In this document: positions 25,851 through 33,692 of the stretch, one piece after another | Position numbering within the stretch: the first letter of the stretch is position 1 | Layout: every line of letters begins with the position of its first letter | Origin: CAZEHS01 sp964649745 | GTDB lineage: Bacteria > Bacillota > Clostridia > Peptostreptococcales > Acidaminobacteraceae | Direction: 5' to 3' | Assembly (NCBI GenBank): GCA_964649745.1 | Contig: CAZYQI010000025.1 | Coordinates: 1 to 45,719 of the forward strand | Length of the DNA: 45,719 bases | Translations under genes and position numbers: made by a program | Notes under the pieces: model-generated | The model's database searches: none | What the model was told of the DNA's origin: nothing | The model's input: only the letters and a program-made list of their open reading frames with translations

Positions 25851-26710
25851 TCCGGCTTGATCCTTCTCAGTACCGGCAGGTTCACCCTCTGCTGGACACC
25901 ATCCCCACCAATACCCTATTGGCCCGTATGATCCTTGATGGGAACTCACAGGGAGTCGTGTATGCCGACAGCACCCGCTCCCCTGCCGTTTGCCTTTTCC
26001 GTCATTCCAGCGGTCTCAATTTTCTTTTTGGAAGCAACGGAAATACTGCCTTCAACCGGAGGCTCGCAGCGGATTTCCTCCTGAAAAGCCATAAGAGAAC
26101 CGCGTATTTGCTGGTCTATCCCGCTCAGTGGAAGGACACCCTATCGCAGCTGGCTGCAGATCGTATCGTTCCGGTGGCGCTCAGCGCCGCTCCGTCCGGA
26201 AATTCCTTTTCAAATTGCATCATTCAGGACAGCCGCCTTAATTTTCGCTTCAATACCGCACAGGATTATGGAAACCCCACTCTTCCTTCTCCCGAATTTT
26301 CCCTTCATCGTATTAATCGGGAGCTTTTCAACAAACTGGAGGGCACGGTTCTGCCTAATGTCTATTGGAAGGATTTCGATACCTTTGATTCTATCGGAGG
26401 AGGCTATTGCCTTGCTCGAGGTGTTGATATCGTCAGTTTTTCGTTTTGTTCCTCCCGAGTAGGCTTTCGGTTCGAGTTAGGGGTTGAAACCTACCCGCAG
26501 TACCGATTCCAAGGACTGGGGATCCATGCATGCTCCGCCCTTATCCATTACTGCCTGGAGAACAGCCTGGAACCGGTTTGGGGCTGCCGGACAACGAACC
26601 TGGGTTCTGTGGCTTTAGCCAAAAAATTGGGGTTTGAAATAATTGAGGAGTTGCCCTATTATCGCCTGATGAATGCTCAGGAACTTAACCCTCTGTTAAC
26701 TCCTGACTAA
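25847..26710 (+). CDS. GNAT acetyltransferase coupled to the MocR regulator
   Basis: 287 aa. The C-terminal half is a GNAT fold: FELGVETYPQYRFQGLGIHACSALIHYCLE contains the acetyl-CoA loop, and NLGSVALAKKLGFEIIEELPYY ends it. The N-terminal half (ILDGNSQGVVYADSTRSPAVCLFRHSSGLNFLFGS) is also seen in the larger 'GNAT acetyltransferase' family PF12746. The substrate is unknown. The ATG overlaps the mocR stop by four bases. A weak GGAGG sits at the end of mocR, so translation could start anew or be coupled. Confidence 0.82.
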   Translation: MIRLDPSQYRQVHPLLDTIPTNTLLARMILDGNSQGVVYADSTRSPAVCLFRHSSGLNFLFGSNGNTAFNRRLAADFLLKSHKRTAYLLVYPAQWKDTLSQLAADRIVPVALSAAPSGNSFSNCIIQDSRLNFRFNTAQDYGNPTLPSPEFSLHRINRELFNKLEGTVLPNVYWKDFDTFDSIGGGYCLARGVDIVSFSFCSSRVGFRFELGVETYPQYRFQGLGIHACSALIHYCLENSLEPVWGCRTTNLGSVALAKKLGFEIIEELPYYRLMNAQELNPLLTPD

Positions 26711-26770
26711 CAGTAATGCCTTATCCTTAAGGTGAACAACCATCATCCTAAAGGAAATGAGGATTATCTG

Positions 26771-27013
26771 ATGAACAGGATTCCAAAAAACCTCCCCCTG
26801 ACCGAGCGGGCCCGTCAGCTTCGAATTGAAACCGCTGCGCTTGCACAGCTGGCCAGGACCCTTCGGGTAGATTCCGCGGCCTTGCTTAGCGCCACCAGGA
26901 TTGTATTCGGAAAATCCGTTCCGACTGCTGAGATGCATGAAATCCCAGAGGAATGGGTACCCTATTACAATCAAAAGGTAGTTGAAAAACTGGCAATCCT
27001 CACAAATTGTTAG
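26771..27013 (+). CDS. Small helical protein of unknown function
   Basis: 80 aa with no recognised family. It is rich in helix-formers (RARQLRIETAALAQLARTLRVDSAALLSAT) and ends in a Trp/Tyr-containing segment, EEWVPYYNQKVVEKLAIL. No signal peptide or membrane span. The ATG at 26771 has GAGG 8 bases upstream, better supported than the in-frame GTG at 26732. It lies 60 bases after the GNAT gene, with a good terminator 33 bases beyond, so it is probably the last gene of the MocR operon. Confidence 0.6.
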   Translation: MNRIPKNLPLTERARQLRIETAALAQLARTLRVDSAALLSATRIVFGKSVPTAEMHEIPEEWVPYYNQKVVEKLAILTNC

Positions 27014-27046
27014 CCCCATGTCCCGGAGATAGTGTTTTGCACACTG

Positions 27047-27079
27047 ACTGCTGAGTTCAAAATGAATCTGCAGTTTTTT
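27047..27079 (+). terminator. Intrinsic terminator ending the MocR-GNAT-small protein transcript
   Basis: Arms ACTGCTGAGTTCA (27047-27059) and TGAATCTGCAGT (27063-27074) pair over 11 positions with one mismatch and one bulge, and six T residues follow. Confidence 0.75.
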
Positions 27080-27289
27080 ATTATAAAACCAATATAAGGC
27101 ATACATTGACAGTTGTATTCTTTCTCTTTGACTTAGTATCTAATATATTACATAAAGATCTTTGATGGTGACTCCCCAAATGCTATAATAGCAGTGAATA
27201 CTTCCTGTTTTTTTCATAAATCCATTTCAACGGATAAACTGTGTGATCCAGAGTTCAGACAGGAAAAGCACTACGATTGGAGGCCGTCT

Positions 27290-28015
27290 ATGCACATCCC
27301 TAAAAACCCCATTTCACCCAACATGCCCTTTGGAGGCCGCATCTCCTTGCACAAACCAACAGAGCAATTGAACACCGGCACGACCAGAACATCCCAAGAT
27401 TCAAAGGACACTGTGACGATCAGCCCCTTGGGCAAGGCAAAAAATTATATTGATTCTTTGATGAAACAAAAGCAGAAGCTGACTGAAAGCAAGGATTCTC
27501 TGATCAGCTCAACTTTAGAAAAAGGCGGAAACATTGAAAGTGTAAAGGATCAGATTGAAAGCTATGAGGAGCAGATCACACAAATTGACGAACAGATTGC
27601 TCAGATAATGGCCGACCAGCTTAAACCTCCAAAAACTGTAAAATCTGTAGACCCACATTCTGAACCACGCACAGAGGAGGTTGTACAGACAGAACGAATG
27701 AATGACCTGGCAGGCCTGTCCTTAGACGTGAAACAAATGCAGTCCGTTTCATCAATACGAACCACTATCGACAACGAATCCCGAATTCTTAGAACGGAAA
27801 TCAAGCTTGATGATTCCCGTGGCGGCGCTTCTGATCTGAAAAAAGAGAAACTTGCCGAATTAGAAAAACTGTCCGGGGACTTGAGCAAGCAGATTCTTGA
27901 GGAGATGACTGCCATCGGCACCGAAATAGGCGTCGGCTCGGATACCGATGCCGTCTCTACGGAACCCTCCGATACCAATGATGGCTTTACCGAATCCGAG
28001 AAAGACCCTGAGTAA
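27290..28015 (+). CDS. Coiled-coil protein, possibly FlxA-like
   Basis: 241 aa, no signal peptide or membrane span. A disordered N-terminus (MHIPKNPISPNMPFGG) leads to DTVTISPLGKAKNYIDSLMKQK and a long charged coiled coil (about residues 60-110), then a second helical region and an acidic Ser/Thr/Asp tail. The 'D-x-V-x-I-S' opening plus coiled coil resembles FlxA-like proteins of Clostridia, but the match is by eye only. The ATG at 27290 follows GGAGG at 6 bases; an upstream in-frame start at 27194 has no such site. It converges on the EAL-CBS-GGDEF gene. Confidence 0.7.
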   Translation: MHIPKNPISPNMPFGGRISLHKPTEQLNTGTTRTSQDSKDTVTISPLGKAKNYIDSLMKQKQKLTESKDSLISSTLEKGGNIESVKDQIESYEEQITQIDEQIAQIMADQLKPPKTVKSVDPHSEPRTEEVVQTERMNDLAGLSLDVKQMQSVSSIRTTIDNESRILRTEIKLDDSRGGASDLKKEKLAELEKLSGDLSKQILEEMTAIGTEIGVGSDTDAVSTEPSDTNDGFTESEKDPE

Positions 28016-28101
28016 TCGGAATCGGTCCATTAAAATAAATTCTACGGCTCTGATGCATGTTGCCTTTTATGACATCCGTTTTGTTCTTCCTATGTTTTAT
28101 C

Positions 28102-29940
28102 CTAGCGCACCAGCTTCAGCAAGGGTTTTGTCGTCTGATGCCGGAGATGTTCAAAGGTTTCAAGCGTAAATATCTGGTATGCATTACCAGATATTTTTTT
28201 TACGCCCTTCTTTATGACCGCCATCTGTTCCGCCAGAACGCTGACATCGGGGATCCTTGTCAGCCTCCCGTAAAGAACCCCTATGGACAAGGACGTAAGG
28301 CTACATCTTACTGGCTTTCCGATCCGATCCTCCGCAGCGATCCAGCCTGCTTCCAGATGCTCATCCGTGAAAAAGGGTCGAATTTCTCTGGCGAAGTGAT
28401 CCAGTATATCCATGCATATCTCGTGGATGACTCGGATTTCCGTGTTTTCCGCTAAAGCCACAAAGTCATCACCGCCAATATGTCCTACAAAGGTATTGAT
28501 GGCATCCCTGCCTTTTAAGGCGCTCTGTATGACACGCGCCAGCATTCCTATAACCTGGTCGCCTTTTTCAAAGCCATAGATGTCGTTATACACCTTGAAA
28601 TTGTCCAGGTCAAAATAGAACACCGCCGCCTGGGTGCTATATATCAGGATATCGTTAAGAACCCGGTTGATGATCTTGTTCCCTGGAAGCTGTGTCAGAG
28701 GGTTCAACTCCCGGGCATAATCCTTCTCATATTCGATAGAATACTGAAGCAGGTCTCTTACTGAAACCATTCCGTAGTAGTGTGAACCCTTCAGCACCAC
28801 TACCGGATCATACATTTTCTCAGAACACCGCTTCATGGCTTCGTCGGCAACAGAGGTGACCGATGCATAGTAATCCACCGTCAGTGGACTGTCGTTCATA
28901 ACCAGAGCCGCCGGTCTTCGCTCATAGAGCGCATGGCCATGGACTCTCGACATGCTTTGGAACAGGTCTTTTCGTGTGACCATTCCCTTTACATAACCGT
29001 CGCTGACCATGCAGAAGGCTTCATCCCCTTTGGTTCTGAACAGGATCTCCAGGTCCCCGCAGGGAATATCCGGCACCATGGTTTCATTTTCTGTTGCCAG
29101 GCTCCCAATGAAGTGATAATGGCTGGAATACGCATTCTGGTTCTGCAGCATGCGGCTAATGTTCCGGATCTCCTCCACCTTGCCCGAATCAAGTGGACCG
29201 ATTTCCGGTGCAGGACGCTGCAGGTAATAGCCCTGCCCGGAATAAACCCCCAGCCGAATCAGGGCTTTCAATTCTTCCCGACTCTCGATGCCCTCTGCTA
29301 CGATCCGAATATTCGCGGTTTGACCCAGCAGTATAAAGCTCTTTACAATGGCCTGCCGCATGGGGTCCAAATGAATGTTCCGCACGATATCCATATCGAT
29401 CTTCACATAGTTGGGTTGGGTAACAGCAATGGTGTGCATCCCTGAATATCCGGCACCGGCATCATCAATAGCTATCTGATATCCCTGCTCCCGGTAATTG
29501 TCCAAAACCCGGTTGAATGCCTGATAATCCTTTATAGCATAGCGCTCAGTTATCTCAAAGATGATGGAGGAGGGCTTCAGACAAACCGCATCCAGATATT
29601 CTCTGGTAAGTCCCTGATGAAATCCCGGATCCTTGATGATACGGGGATCCACATTTAAAAACAAGACTTGACCCTCTTCAAGTCCGGCGGCTCTCTCTAT
29701 GGCCAGCCTCCGAAAAAGAATTTCCAGATCCCAGAGACACTGACTGCGCTCCGCTTCTGCCAGAAGAGCCATGGGACTCTCTAAATCTGTATGACGGGGC
29801 CCTCTGCTTAACGCTTCATATCCGATAACAGCCCCATCCTCCAAGCGGACAATGGGCTGATAGAGGGTGCGGATAAGGCAAGATTCCATTATTTCAGTAA
29901 GACCGATCTGGCGATTTTCATGATTCTCACACGGTGGCAT
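28102..29940 (-). CDS. EAL-CBS-GGDEF cyclic-di-GMP protein
   Basis: 612 aa, no membrane segment. The order is EAL first (about residues 20-255: YEALSRG at 41-47, EITERYAI, DDAGAGYSG, KIDMDIV, VAEGIE, GYYLQRP), then a pair of CBS-like modules (about 285-405: MVSDGYVKGMVTRKDLF; VVVLKGSHYYGMVSVRDLL) and a C-terminal GGDEF domain with GGDDF. Both catalytic signatures are near-canonical and no RxxD inhibitory site precedes GGDDF. CBS pairs usually bind adenine nucleotides, so the protein may tie c-di-GMP level to energy state. This EAL-CBS-GGDEF order is known in Gram-positives and in YkuI-related proteins. The start follows AAGGGG. Confidence 0.92.
   Translation of the reverse strand: MPPCENHENRQIGLTEIMESCLIRTLYQPIVRLEDGAVIGYEALSRGPRHTDLESPMALLAEAERSQCLWDLEILFRRLAIERAAGLEEGQVLFLNVDPRIIKDPGFHQGLTREYLDAVCLKPSSIIFEITERYAIKDYQAFNRVLDNYREQGYQIAIDDAGAGYSGMHTIAVTQPNYVKIDMDIVRNIHLDPMRQAIVKSFILLGQTANIRIVAEGIESREELKALIRLGVYSGQGYYLQRPAPEIGPLDSGKVEEIRNISRMLQNQNAYSSHYHFIGSLATENETMVPDIPCGDLEILFRTKGDEAFCMVSDGYVKGMVTRKDLFQSMSRVHGHALYERRPAALVMNDSPLTVDYYASVTSVADEAMKRCSEKMYDPVVVLKGSHYYGMVSVRDLLQYSIEYEKDYARELNPLTQLPGNKIINRVLNDILIYSTQAAVFYFDLDNFKVYNDIYGFEKGDQVIGMLARVIQSALKGRDAINTFVGHIGGDDFVALAENTEIRVIHEICMDILDHFAREIRPFFTDEHLEAGWIAAEDRIGKPVRCSLTSLSIGVLYGRLTRIPDVSVLAEQMAVIKKGVKKISGNAYQIFTLETFEHLRHQTTKPLLKLVR
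28169..28201 (+). terminator. Plus-strand terminator inside the 3' end of the antisense EAL-CBS-GGDEF gene
   Basis: Perfect 11-bp arms AATATCTGGTA (28169-28179) and TACCAGATATT (28185-28195) are followed by an unbroken T run to 28201. It would end the transcript of the coiled-coil gene that stops at 28015, while being read as sense codons on the other strand. Confidence 0.7.
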
Positions 29941-30276
29941 TGGGATTCCCCTTCTGTGGCTGCACGGTTACCTGAGCTGACAACCCCATGTTATACGTAT
30001 TTGATTATCACCTTGTGTTTTATCTGTTAACTCCCGGTAAAGCAACTGCGTTTTCTCTTCGATTATCCCTGCGGCATGTTATCTACATTTTAACTATTTA
30101 TATTCTGCCCTCGAATTGTTCAATACCACGCTCGGTCTTCGCCAACGTCTCTTTTACTGGGCAATTTCTTGCCAGGTGGAAATAATTTTCATACCTCTTT
30201 GATTTCTTTCATCCCATCATCTTGAAATAAATGTACCCTTTCAAAGTCATTTCACCTATCCCTGTGGATTTCTCTC
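29941..30276. other. Divergent intergenic region upstream of nhaC
   Basis: A 336-base AT-rich gap before the nhaC sigma54 promoter. It contains TGTTCAATA (30117-30125), also found upstream of the ortAB promoter, and an imperfect palindrome CTGGGCAATTTCTTGCCAG near 30158, either of which might bind the activator. No gene, RNA structure or clear sigmaA promoter was seen. Confidence 0.4.
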
Positions 30277-30293
30277 TTGGCATGCCTCTTGCT
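30277..30293 (+). promoter_or_regulatory. Sigma54 promoter of the nhaC-family gene
   Basis: TTGGCATGCCTCTTGCT has the invariant GG and GC dinucleotides separated by 10 bases and matches TGGCA-N6-TTGC. It is 50 bases upstream of the start codon. Confidence 0.9.
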
Positions 30294-30342
30294 ATATCTA
30301 ATGAACAGGACCTTGTCCTAATTTCATACACGGAGGCATATT

Positions 30343-31788
30343 ATGAGCAAAGATTCAAAAAAGCTTGAGTTTTACGGGGGCGAGTGGGTTTCCTTTATTC
30401 CATTCATCGTCTTCATCGCCCTGATCATCCTTACCACCTTCACCTTCGGCTCCATATCGGACGGCGCACTCTGGGTTCCCGCATTCATGGCATTGATCGT
30501 CGCATTCTTCTTCGCCAAGGATAAGCAGCTGTATGGTGACACCATTATCGGAGGCATGGCCAGTAAGGAGGCCATCATCCCCGTTGTCTGCTGGATTTTT
30601 GCAGGCGTTTTCTCCCGGATTCTTCGGGATTCCGGTCTGGCCGGGGGCATTGCAGGCATCGCCGCTTCCATGGGAATTGACGGCACCTTTTTCATTGTCG
30701 TTTCCTTCATTGCTTCCGCCATCTTTGCCACGGCTTCTGGAACCGGCTTCGGAACCATCGCAGCCGGCATGGGCGTTCTTTACCCTGCGGGGATTGCCTT
30801 GGGCGCTCATCCGGGCCTTCTGGCCGGCGCCATCGTTTCAGGCGGTGCCTTTGGGGACAACCTGGCCCCTGTTTCCGACACCACCATCTGCTCCGCTACT
30901 TCCCAAGGGGTTGACGTACCCGGTGTTGTCCGCTCCCGCCTGAAATACGCCCTGGTGGCCGGGGCCATTACCATTGCCGGCATCATCATGATTGGTTCCG
31001 GATACTCCGGTGAAAGCGTCGGCTCTGCTGCCATCGATTACAATCCTGCCGCTCTTCTGATGTTGATTCCAGTAGCCATCACCATCTGGATCGCTGTTAA
31101 ATCCGGCGATATCATCATTGCAACAACTGTCGGTTCTGTTCTTGCCGGTGCAACCGCTGTTATGGCGGGGCTTATGGATTTTATCCAGATTGATCCGGCT
31201 CAGGATGTGGCAAACAAAGCTCTGTTAAGGGTTTCCGGCGTCGGTCTGGACCGCACGGTAGACGGTGTTGTCTATTCCGGTATCAACAGCATGCTCCAGG
31301 TTTGCATCCTGGCAATCCTTCTATTCGGCTCCATTGCGATTATGCGGGCAGGCCGCGGAGATGTAAAACTCCTTGAAGCTTTAGGAAAGATCGCTAAGGG
31401 TCCGATGGGAGCGGAGTTCTCCATTGCAGGCATGATTGTAGCCCTTTCGGCTCTCATGGGGCTGAATGCTCCTGCCATATTGGCAGTGGGAGCATCCTTT
31501 GCCAAGCCGCTTTCTCAGCAGCACGGCATCAGCCCCTACCGAACCGCAAACCTATTGGATGCCACCTCCTGTACGTTGGTGTACTCCCTGCCCTGGACAC
31601 CGGCCATCATCTACACCATCGGCTTTGCCAGAGATAGCCTGCATCCGCTGACGGCCATGGATGTGACACCCTTTGTCATCTACGCTTACGCCATGATGGC
31701 TGTTATGTTCCTCAGCATCATCTTCGGTATCGGACGTAACGATAACATGCCGAAAAAGACGGTTGTTGATAGTAAAACCGTCGCGTAG
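30343..31788 (+). CDS. NhaC-family Na+/H+ antiporter-like transporter
   Basis: 481 aa with about 11 hydrophobic segments. It fits the Na+/H+ antiporter NhaC-type family (PF03553): FFAKDKQLYGDTIIGGM, ATASGTGFGTIAAGMGVLYP and the conserved SGGAFGDNLAPVSDTT loop, then NLLDATSCTLVYSLPWTP. Family members exchange Na+ for H+ or for organic solutes, and many in Clostridia sit beside amino-acid catabolism genes, so this one may import the OrtAB pathway's amino acid; that is an inference. The start follows CGGAGG. Its sigma54 promoter and its shared terminator with ortB place it in the same regulatory unit. Confidence 0.9.
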   Translation: MSKDSKKLEFYGGEWVSFIPFIVFIALIILTTFTFGSISDGALWVPAFMALIVAFFFAKDKQLYGDTIIGGMASKEAIIPVVCWIFAGVFSRILRDSGLAGGIAGIAASMGIDGTFFIVVSFIASAIFATASGTGFGTIAAGMGVLYPAGIALGAHPGLLAGAIVSGGAFGDNLAPVSDTTICSATSQGVDVPGVVRSRLKYALVAGAITIAGIIMIGSGYSGESVGSAAIDYNPAALLMLIPVAITIWIAVKSGDIIIATTVGSVLAGATAVMAGLMDFIQIDPAQDVANKALLRVSGVGLDRTVDGVVYSGINSMLQVCILAILLFGSIAIMRAGRGDVKLLEALGKIAKGPMGAEFSIAGMIVALSALMGLNAPAILAVGASFAKPLSQQHGISPYRTANLLDATSCTLVYSLPWTPAIIYTIGFARDSLHPLTAMDVTPFVIYAYAMMAVMFLSIIFGIGRNDNMPKKTVVDSKTVA

Positions 31789-31794
31789 CCTCAA

Positions 31795-31839
31795 AAAGGA
31801 AAGGCCTCCGGAATCCCGGGGGCCTTTCCTTTCTTTTTT
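31795..31839. terminator. Bidirectional terminator between nhaC and ortB
   Basis: Arms AAAGGAAAGGCC (31795-31806) and GGCCTTTCCTTT (31821-31832) with an inner TCCGG/CCCGG pairing are followed by six T residues on the plus strand. The minus strand has its own five T residues after the stem. Confidence 0.88.
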
Positions 31840-33253
31840 AAGCTTTTACGCCCAGTTCCTTAAGTATCTCCCGCACAGCCGGTTCGGTCAACCGTGTATC
31901 CTCTGCCAGAAACCGCACATCTGCTGCTTCCAAGACTTCTGCTTTACTGCTTGCCACGGCGTTCCGTATGCAGCTCCTTCTGAGTCCGCCCAGCTCAATA
32001 TCCTTGATTGCAATCTGATCGAACCGTTCCGGGATAACGATGGTTTTACCCGGAACGTTGTCCTCGGGATTTCCCCGCCGGATTTCAATGCCGTTCTGCC
32101 GTGCAAATGTCAGCTGCGGCATGGGATGTTTTCCGGCTCCGGTGTACTCTGTCTCTTGAACCACAATTGTCTGATCCGCATCCATCTCTCTTGCAACGGC
32201 AATGGCTGCAGCCAATGAGGTGTTGCCGGCAGGTCCCCGCTCAATGCCCTCCAGTTGTGCCAGAAGCTCTGTCACATAGAACACCTCTCCCTGGGTGACT
32301 GTAACGTAACGATCCATATACCGCAGCACTCTGGCCGCATTCCTTGGCACATCTGCCCGATCCGGCCAAGAGGCGAAGGGAACGCCGAAGCCTGTATGTC
32401 CCGTGGTAAAGGATTTGCGGTTAAAATCGGAATCAGAGGCCATATGCAATCCCGAAAGATCCACGGAGGCACCAATGATCTGAGTCTCGCCCGCTCCGGC
32501 TTTTATAAGACCTCTGGCTGTTCCGGTAAGGTTTCCCCCTCCGGCATGGGTGGCCATAACCACATCCGGATGCCTCCCCTCTAAGGCCTGCATCTGCTGG
32601 GCAATCTCATAGCCCAGAGTTTCAACACCGGCAATACCAAAAGGCGTATAGAGAGATGCGTTGAAAAATCCGGTATCCTCCAGCAGCCGCAGGAACATGT
32701 AGAAAAGCTCAGGCCCTACTGTCAGCTGAACCACCTCTGCCCCGAAGGCTTCACATTTTCGTGTTTTTTCCAGTATTTCAGGCTGTCCGATCTTCCGGGA
32801 GTCAAAAACCTCCTGTACAATGATGCAGCGTAGCCCCCGCTGAGCTGCCTGAGATGCCACTGCCGCTCCGTAATTCCCGCTGGTGGCGGCGATAACACCT
32901 TGGAACCCCTTCTGCTGGGCATGGTATACCGAAACAGAAGCCCGTCGTGCTTTAAAGGAACCGGAGGCATTGGCGGCCTCGTCCTTCATGAAAATGCGGG
33001 CCCCCTTCCCTTGGGGAGCGTATTTACGAATCATCCGATTAATGTTCTTCAGCTCGTACAGCGGTGTGTTCCCCACCTTGGTTTCCGCCTGGATCCGCTG
33101 CATCTGGGCCATGGGATAGGCCGCTTTCTCCATCATCCCCTCGTAATCGAAGCCCAGCTTGCCGAATTCAAAGAGCCCGTAATCGATGCCCACAGCCTGC
33201 TTCATGATTTCATTCTTTCTTGCCATCACCGCCTGGTAGGATATATCACTCAT
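31838..33253 (-). CDS. ortB: 2-amino-4-oxopentanoate thiolase, PLP subunit OrtB
   Basis: 471 aa, a PLP enzyme of the threonine synthase/tryptophan synthase beta fold: Lys101 in ASGSFKARRA, SGNYGAAVAS, the phosphate-binding THAGGGNLTG loop. With OrtA it cleaves 2-amino-4-oxopentanoate using CoA to give acetyl-CoA and alanine, a step in the oxidative breakdown of ornithine described in Clostridium sticklandii. The N-terminal MSDISYQAVMARKNEIMKQ and the KVGNTPLYEL segment fit OrtB rather than threonine synthase, and the adjoining small gene fits OrtA. The ATG overlaps the ortA stop by four bases. No other ornithine-pathway gene (ord, oraS, oraE, orr) is in the window. Confidence 0.9.
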   Translation of the reverse strand: MSDISYQAVMARKNEIMKQAVGIDYGLFEFGKLGFDYEGMMEKAAYPMAQMQRIQAETKVGNTPLYELKNINRMIRKYAPQGKGARIFMKDEAANASGSFKARRASVSVYHAQQKGFQGVIAATSGNYGAAVASQAAQRGLRCIIVQEVFDSRKIGQPEILEKTRKCEAFGAEVVQLTVGPELFYMFLRLLEDTGFFNASLYTPFGIAGVETLGYEIAQQMQALEGRHPDVVMATHAGGGNLTGTARGLIKAGAGETQIIGASVDLSGLHMASDSDFNRKSFTTGHTGFGVPFASWPDRADVPRNAARVLRYMDRYVTVTQGEVFYVTELLAQLEGIERGPAGNTSLAAAIAVAREMDADQTIVVQETEYTGAGKHPMPQLTFARQNGIEIRRGNPEDNVPGKTIVIPERFDQIAIKDIELGGLRRSCIRNAVASSKAEVLEAADVRFLAEDTRLTEPAVREILKELGVKA

Positions 33254-33567
33254 GACCGCACCTCCTGAATATGCTCCAATTCTGACTTGATTTCCATACC
33301 AACCACCAGCAGCTCCGTAACAGGATTACCGTAATCGTGCTCATGGCGGGGCTCAACAGCCGTAAGCGTGCCCTTATCAACCCTGCCGGCCAGGGTTTGT
33401 ATCATAACCGTGTCCCCCAGTACTGCGCCGTCTTCTACCAGAAACCCTTTGATCCACATCATCAGCGGTGTGCGCTTTGTGTCCTCCGGTACCTGCGGGG
33501 CTCTTTCCTCTGGCTTAAGAACACAGTTTTCAATCTCAACCCACGTTCCTTTCTTTACCTTCTCCAT
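33250..33567 (-). CDS. ortA: 2-amino-4-oxopentanoate thiolase, small subunit OrtA
   Basis: 105 aa, the size expected of OrtA. It opens MEKVKKGTWVEIENCVLKP and contains KRTPLMMWIKGFLVED, DTVMIQTLAGR and HDYGNPVTELLVVG, matching the small subunit always found beside OrtB. The ATG at 33567 is 6 bases from AGGAGG; the ATG just before it is 3 bases away and less likely. The stop overlaps ortB by four bases, so the subunits are translated together. The transcript should start at the sigma54 promoter about 75 bases upstream. Confidence 0.9.
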   Translation of the reverse strand: MEKVKKGTWVEIENCVLKPEERAPQVPEDTKRTPLMMWIKGFLVEDGAVLGDTVMIQTLAGRVDKGTLTAVEPRHEHDYGNPVTELLVVGMEIKSELEHIQEVRS

Positions 33568-33640
33568 CATGCTCCTCCTTTTAAAGGGTAGTTGACGGAA
33601 TGATGCCTTAGAGGTCATTCCGGTTCCACCTTTTATATTT

Positions 33641-33657
33641 TGCAAGAAGGATGCCAA
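33641..33657 (-). promoter_or_regulatory. Sigma54 promoter of ortAB
   Basis: The minus strand reads TTGGCATCCTTCTTGCA, with GG and GC separated by 10 bases and an exact TTGCA -12 box. It is 74 bases upstream of the ortA start codon. Confidence 0.92.
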
Positions 33658-33658
33658 A

Positions 33659-33688
33659 GGCCCGGCGATTATTCACTATCGCCGGGCC
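33659..33688 (-). terminator. GC-rich hairpin after the sigma54 regulator gene
   Basis: Perfect 11-bp arms GGCCCGGCGAT (33659-33669) and ATCGCCGGGCC (33678-33688) with an 8-nt loop. Only TTT follows on the minus strand, so termination may be partial. It abuts the ortAB sigma54 promoter by one base. Confidence 0.55.
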
Positions 33689-33692
33689 CCTG

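Noticed and set aside
26696..27106. 136-aa minus-strand frame over the small helical protein
   Set aside because: It crosses a plus-strand terminator and lacks a ribosome site; the plus-strand gene has GAGG spacing and operon context.
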